NCBI GenBank assembly: GCA_016794595.1
Contig: JAEUJN010000006.1
Span: 1 to 33,515 of the forward strand
Origin: Kineosporiaceae bacterium
GTDB lineage: Bacteria > Actinomycetota > Actinomycetes > Actinomycetales > Kineosporiaceae
Direction of reading: 5' to 3'
DNA length: 33,515 bases
In this document: piece by piece, positions 31,715 to 33,515 of the stretch
Layout: each line of letters begins with the position of its first letter
Position numbering within the stretch: the first letter of the stretch is position 1
Notes under the pieces: model-generated
Told to the model about the DNA's origin: nothing
What the model saw: only the letters and a program-made list of their open reading frames with translations
Database searches by the model: none
Program-made: the position numbers and the translations under genes

Positions 31715-32656
31715 ATGAGCGGGCCGCCAGCGGGCAGCGCCGCCAGCCCGGCGACCCCGGCCGAGCTGGCCGAGGCGCTGGATGCCACCGGCTACCTGGC
31801 CGACGACGGGCTCGCCACCGTGGCCTGGCTGGCGATGGCCATGCGACGTCCCCTGCTGCTCGAGGGGGAGCCGGGCACGGGCAAGACCGCACTGGCCGAG
31901 GCTCTGGCCCAGGGGCTGGGGGCCGAGCTGATCCGCCTGCAGTGCTACGAGGGGATCGATGCCAGCCAGGCCCTCTACGACTGGGACTTCCCGCGGCAGG
32001 TGCTGCACCTGAGGGCGGTCGAGGCCACTCGGGGGGGCGGTGTCGAGGGGGCCGCGGGACTGGACGTCGACGAAGTCGAACACTCGTTGTACACGGAGCG
32101 GTTCCTGTTGGCCCGCCCGATCCTGCGGGCGCTGCGCAGCCCGAACGCGGTGCTCCTGGTGGACGAGATCGACCGCGCCGACGACGAGTTCGAGGCCTTC
32201 CTGCTGGAGGTGCTCTCGACGCACGCGGTGACCATCCCCGAGCTGGGGACCATCCGCGCGGCCAACCCGCCGCTGGTGGTGCTGACCTCCAACCGCACCC
32301 GCGAGGTGCACGATGCGCTCAAGCGGCGTTGCCTGTACCACTGGGTGGAGCACCCCGGACTGACCCGCGAGATCGAGATCATCCGCCGTCGCCTCCCGCA
32401 GGTGCCCGTCGCGTTGGCCAGGCAGGTCGCGGTCGTGGTCCAGCGCCTGCGCGACGGGGCCGCCGGACCGGCCGAGGCCGACCTGCTCAAGCCACCGGGG
32501 GTGGCCGAGAGCCTGGACTGGGCGCGCTGCCTGATGGAGCTGGGACGGCGTGAGCTCGACGTCGAGACCACCGCCGCCACCCTGGGCGCCATCTGCAAGT
32601 ACCGCGAGGATGCCGAACGGGTTCGCAACCGCCTCGATCGCCTGCTGGCCGGCTGA
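31715..32656 (+). CDS. MoxR-family AAA+ ATPase, CoxD-like
   Basis: 313 residues. Walker A GEPGTGKTA lies at residues 51-59 and Walker B LLVDEIDRADDEFEAF near 150, followed by sensor 1 VLTSNRTRE. The segments LIRLQCYEGIDASQALYDWD and FPRQVLHLRA are typical of the CoxD-like branch, which helps mature molybdenum hydroxylases such as CO dehydrogenase, working with a von Willebrand (CoxE-like) partner. No such partner is present downstream here. ATG 31715 has CATGAT 6 bases upstream, a weak leaderless candidate. A long hairpin follows the stop by 14 bases. Confidence 0.88.
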   Translation: MSGPPAGSAASPATPAELAEALDATGYLADDGLATVAWLAMAMRRPLLLEGEPGTGKTALAEALAQGLGAELIRLQCYEGIDASQALYDWDFPRQVLHLRAVEATRGGGVEGAAGLDVDEVEHSLYTERFLLARPILRALRSPNAVLLVDEIDRADDEFEAFLLEVLSTHAVTIPELGTIRAANPPLVVLTSNRTREVHDALKRRCLYHWVEHPGLTREIEIIRRRLPQVPVALARQVAVVVQRLRDGAAGPAEADLLKPPGVAESLDWARCLMELGRRELDVETTAATLGAICKYREDAERVRNRLDRLLAG

Positions 32657-32670
32657 CCCACGGACTGGCC

Positions 32671-32724
32671 CGACAAGGTGGAGGGTTTGCCACCGTCTGC
32701 GGTGGCAAACCCTCCACCGTGTCG
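32671..32724. terminator. Very long bidirectional hairpin between moxR and the TauE/SafE gene
   Basis: GGTGGAGGGTTTGCCACCG (32677-32695) pairs perfectly over 19 bases with 32700-32718 around a TCTG loop. After one A-G mismatch, CGACA (32671-32675) pairs with TGTCG (32720-32724). It sits between two convergent genes, 14 and 10 bases from their stop codons, and would terminate both. No U-tract on either strand. Confidence 0.82.
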
Positions 32725-32734
32725 CTGGGGCCGG

Positions 32735-33490
32735 TCAGCGATAGGTCCGCCAGGCGAGCACGGCAGCGACCAGCAGTCCGCAGGCCAGGATCGACCACCG
32801 CAGCCGGTCGTCACCCAGGCGCCGCGAGACGCTCGGACCGATCAGCCCGCCCACCAGGAACCCGAGCGCCAGGGGCGGCACGGCACTCACCTCGACCGGT
32901 CCGAAGATCAGGACGGCGACGGCTGCCACCCCGTTGGCCACGGCGGCCAGCGCGTTCTTGACCGCATTGCGCCGCACCACCGAGACCTGGAGTACCCAGC
33001 CCAGAGCGACCATCAGCAGCACCCCACCGGCAGCCCCGAAGTAGCCGGTGTAGACCGCCACCGCCAGCACGCCGAGCATGCTTGCCGGAGTCAGGCCCCG
33101 AGGCCGGAACCACTCGTGTGCTTGCAGCCTGGGCTGGATGACGATGGCCAGAGAAGCCCCGGCCACCAGTACGGGGACGATCAGCTCGAACGACCGCTCC
33201 GAGGCCAGCAGCACGGTGGCGGCGCCGAGCCCGCCACCGATCGCACTCATCGGCACCAGCCGCAGGGTCACTGCGCCGAGGCCGCGCAACTCCCCCCGCG
33301 ATCGCAGCACCGAGCCGATCCCCGTGAACGCCAGCGACGCGGTGTTGGTGACGTTCGCGGCCAGGGGGGACATGCCCAGCGCCAGCAGCGCGGGGTAGGA
33401 GATCAACGAGGCGAGCGAGACCACGCTGCCGACCACCCCGGCCACGACGCCGGTGGCGAACAGGGCGATCAGGAACAGGACCTCGGGCAC
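32735..33490 (-). CDS. TauE/SafE (TSUP) family membrane permease
   Basis: 251 residues, nearly all hydrophobic, with about eight membrane helices. The N-terminal half starts EVLFLIALFATGVVAGVVGS and the second repeat carries YTGYFGAAGGVLLMVALG, the paired Gly-rich segments typical of the family. TSUP proteins move small sulfur-containing or organic anions (sulfite, taurine, sulfoacetate) across the membrane; the substrate cannot be told. GTG 33490 is the first start after an in-frame TGA and has AAGGTG about six bases upstream. It converges on the moxR gene and shares the long hairpin. Confidence 0.88.
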   Translation of the reverse strand: MPEVLFLIALFATGVVAGVVGSVVSLASLISYPALLALGMSPLAANVTNTASLAFTGIGSVLRSRGELRGLGAVTLRLVPMSAIGGGLGAATVLLASERSFELIVPVLVAGASLAIVIQPRLQAHEWFRPRGLTPASMLGVLAVAVYTGYFGAAGGVLLMVALGWVLQVSVVRRNAVKNALAAVANGVAAVAVLIFGPVEVSAVPPLALGFLVGGLIGPSVSRRLGDDRLRWSILACGLLVAAVLAWRTYR

Positions 33491-33515
33491 GACTCACCTT
33501 GACACGGCGTGTCCC

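Overview
The window is roughly 70% G+C by eye, strongly G/C-biased at third codon positions and gene-dense, with no tRNA, rRNA, insertion sequence or CRISPR array. A DUF222/HNH (13E12-type) gene with an actinobacterial LexA box, a CIRCE-controlled groEL without groES, nSTAND-WD40 signalling proteins and many leaderless-type starts all point to an actinobacterial chromosome. The chemoreceptor-PilZ fusion suggests a motile lineage, perhaps Kineosporiales-like; that placement is a guess.

Layout. 1-2440: the 5' part of a LexA-controlled DUF222/HNH gene, then an orphan PolA-type DNA polymerase, both on the minus strand. 2441-4364: two HrcA/CIRCE operators, groEL and a terminator hairpin. 4427-6570: a BCCT (choline/betaine) transporter broken by an in-frame TAA and again by a frameshift before its C-terminal domain. 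6634-7026: a small secreted protein. 7260-18655: a signalling block with an MCP-PilZ fusion, a CRP/FNR-type regulator, a 1640-residue protein (degenerate class III cyclase, ATPase modules, one membrane helix, WD40 propeller), and an 1100-residue zinc ribbon-cyclase-ATPase-helical repeat protein with an intact cyclase active site. The last two genes converge and overlap at their 3' ends.

18795-21371: a dimethylglycine/sarcosine dehydrogenase-type flavoprotein. 21459-21565: a cluster of short repeats. 21647-25837: mostly molybdenum cofactor genes (MobA/MocA-like nucleotidyltransferase, moaE, moaD, moaA) with a lipoprotein gene and a PhzF-family gene among them. 25869-28792: sugar genes (GH1 beta-glucosidase with a LacI-type operator in its promoter; xylulokinase). 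28901-33490: patatin-like lipase, two-helix membrane protein, aldose 1-epimerase-like protein, CoxD-type MoxR ATPase, a very long hairpin and a TauE/SafE permease.

How parts may work together. moaA, moaD and phzF form a tight minus-strand operon; moaA-moaD are translationally coupled. A MocA-like enzyme plus a CoxD-type MoxR ATPase hints at a molybdenum hydroxylase elsewhere in the genome. The CRP-like regulator and the two cyclase-domain proteins could form a cyclic-nucleotide circuit, but this rests on gene neighbourhood and domain content only.

No gene-free stretch exceeds 300 bases. The larger gaps are 2441-2679 (CIRCE region), 4306-4525 (terminator and an inverted repeat), 7027-7259 (an SD for the secreted protein, otherwise nothing recognised), 9360-9576 and 10300-10506 (one 16-bp palindrome each), and 21372-21646 (repeat cluster).
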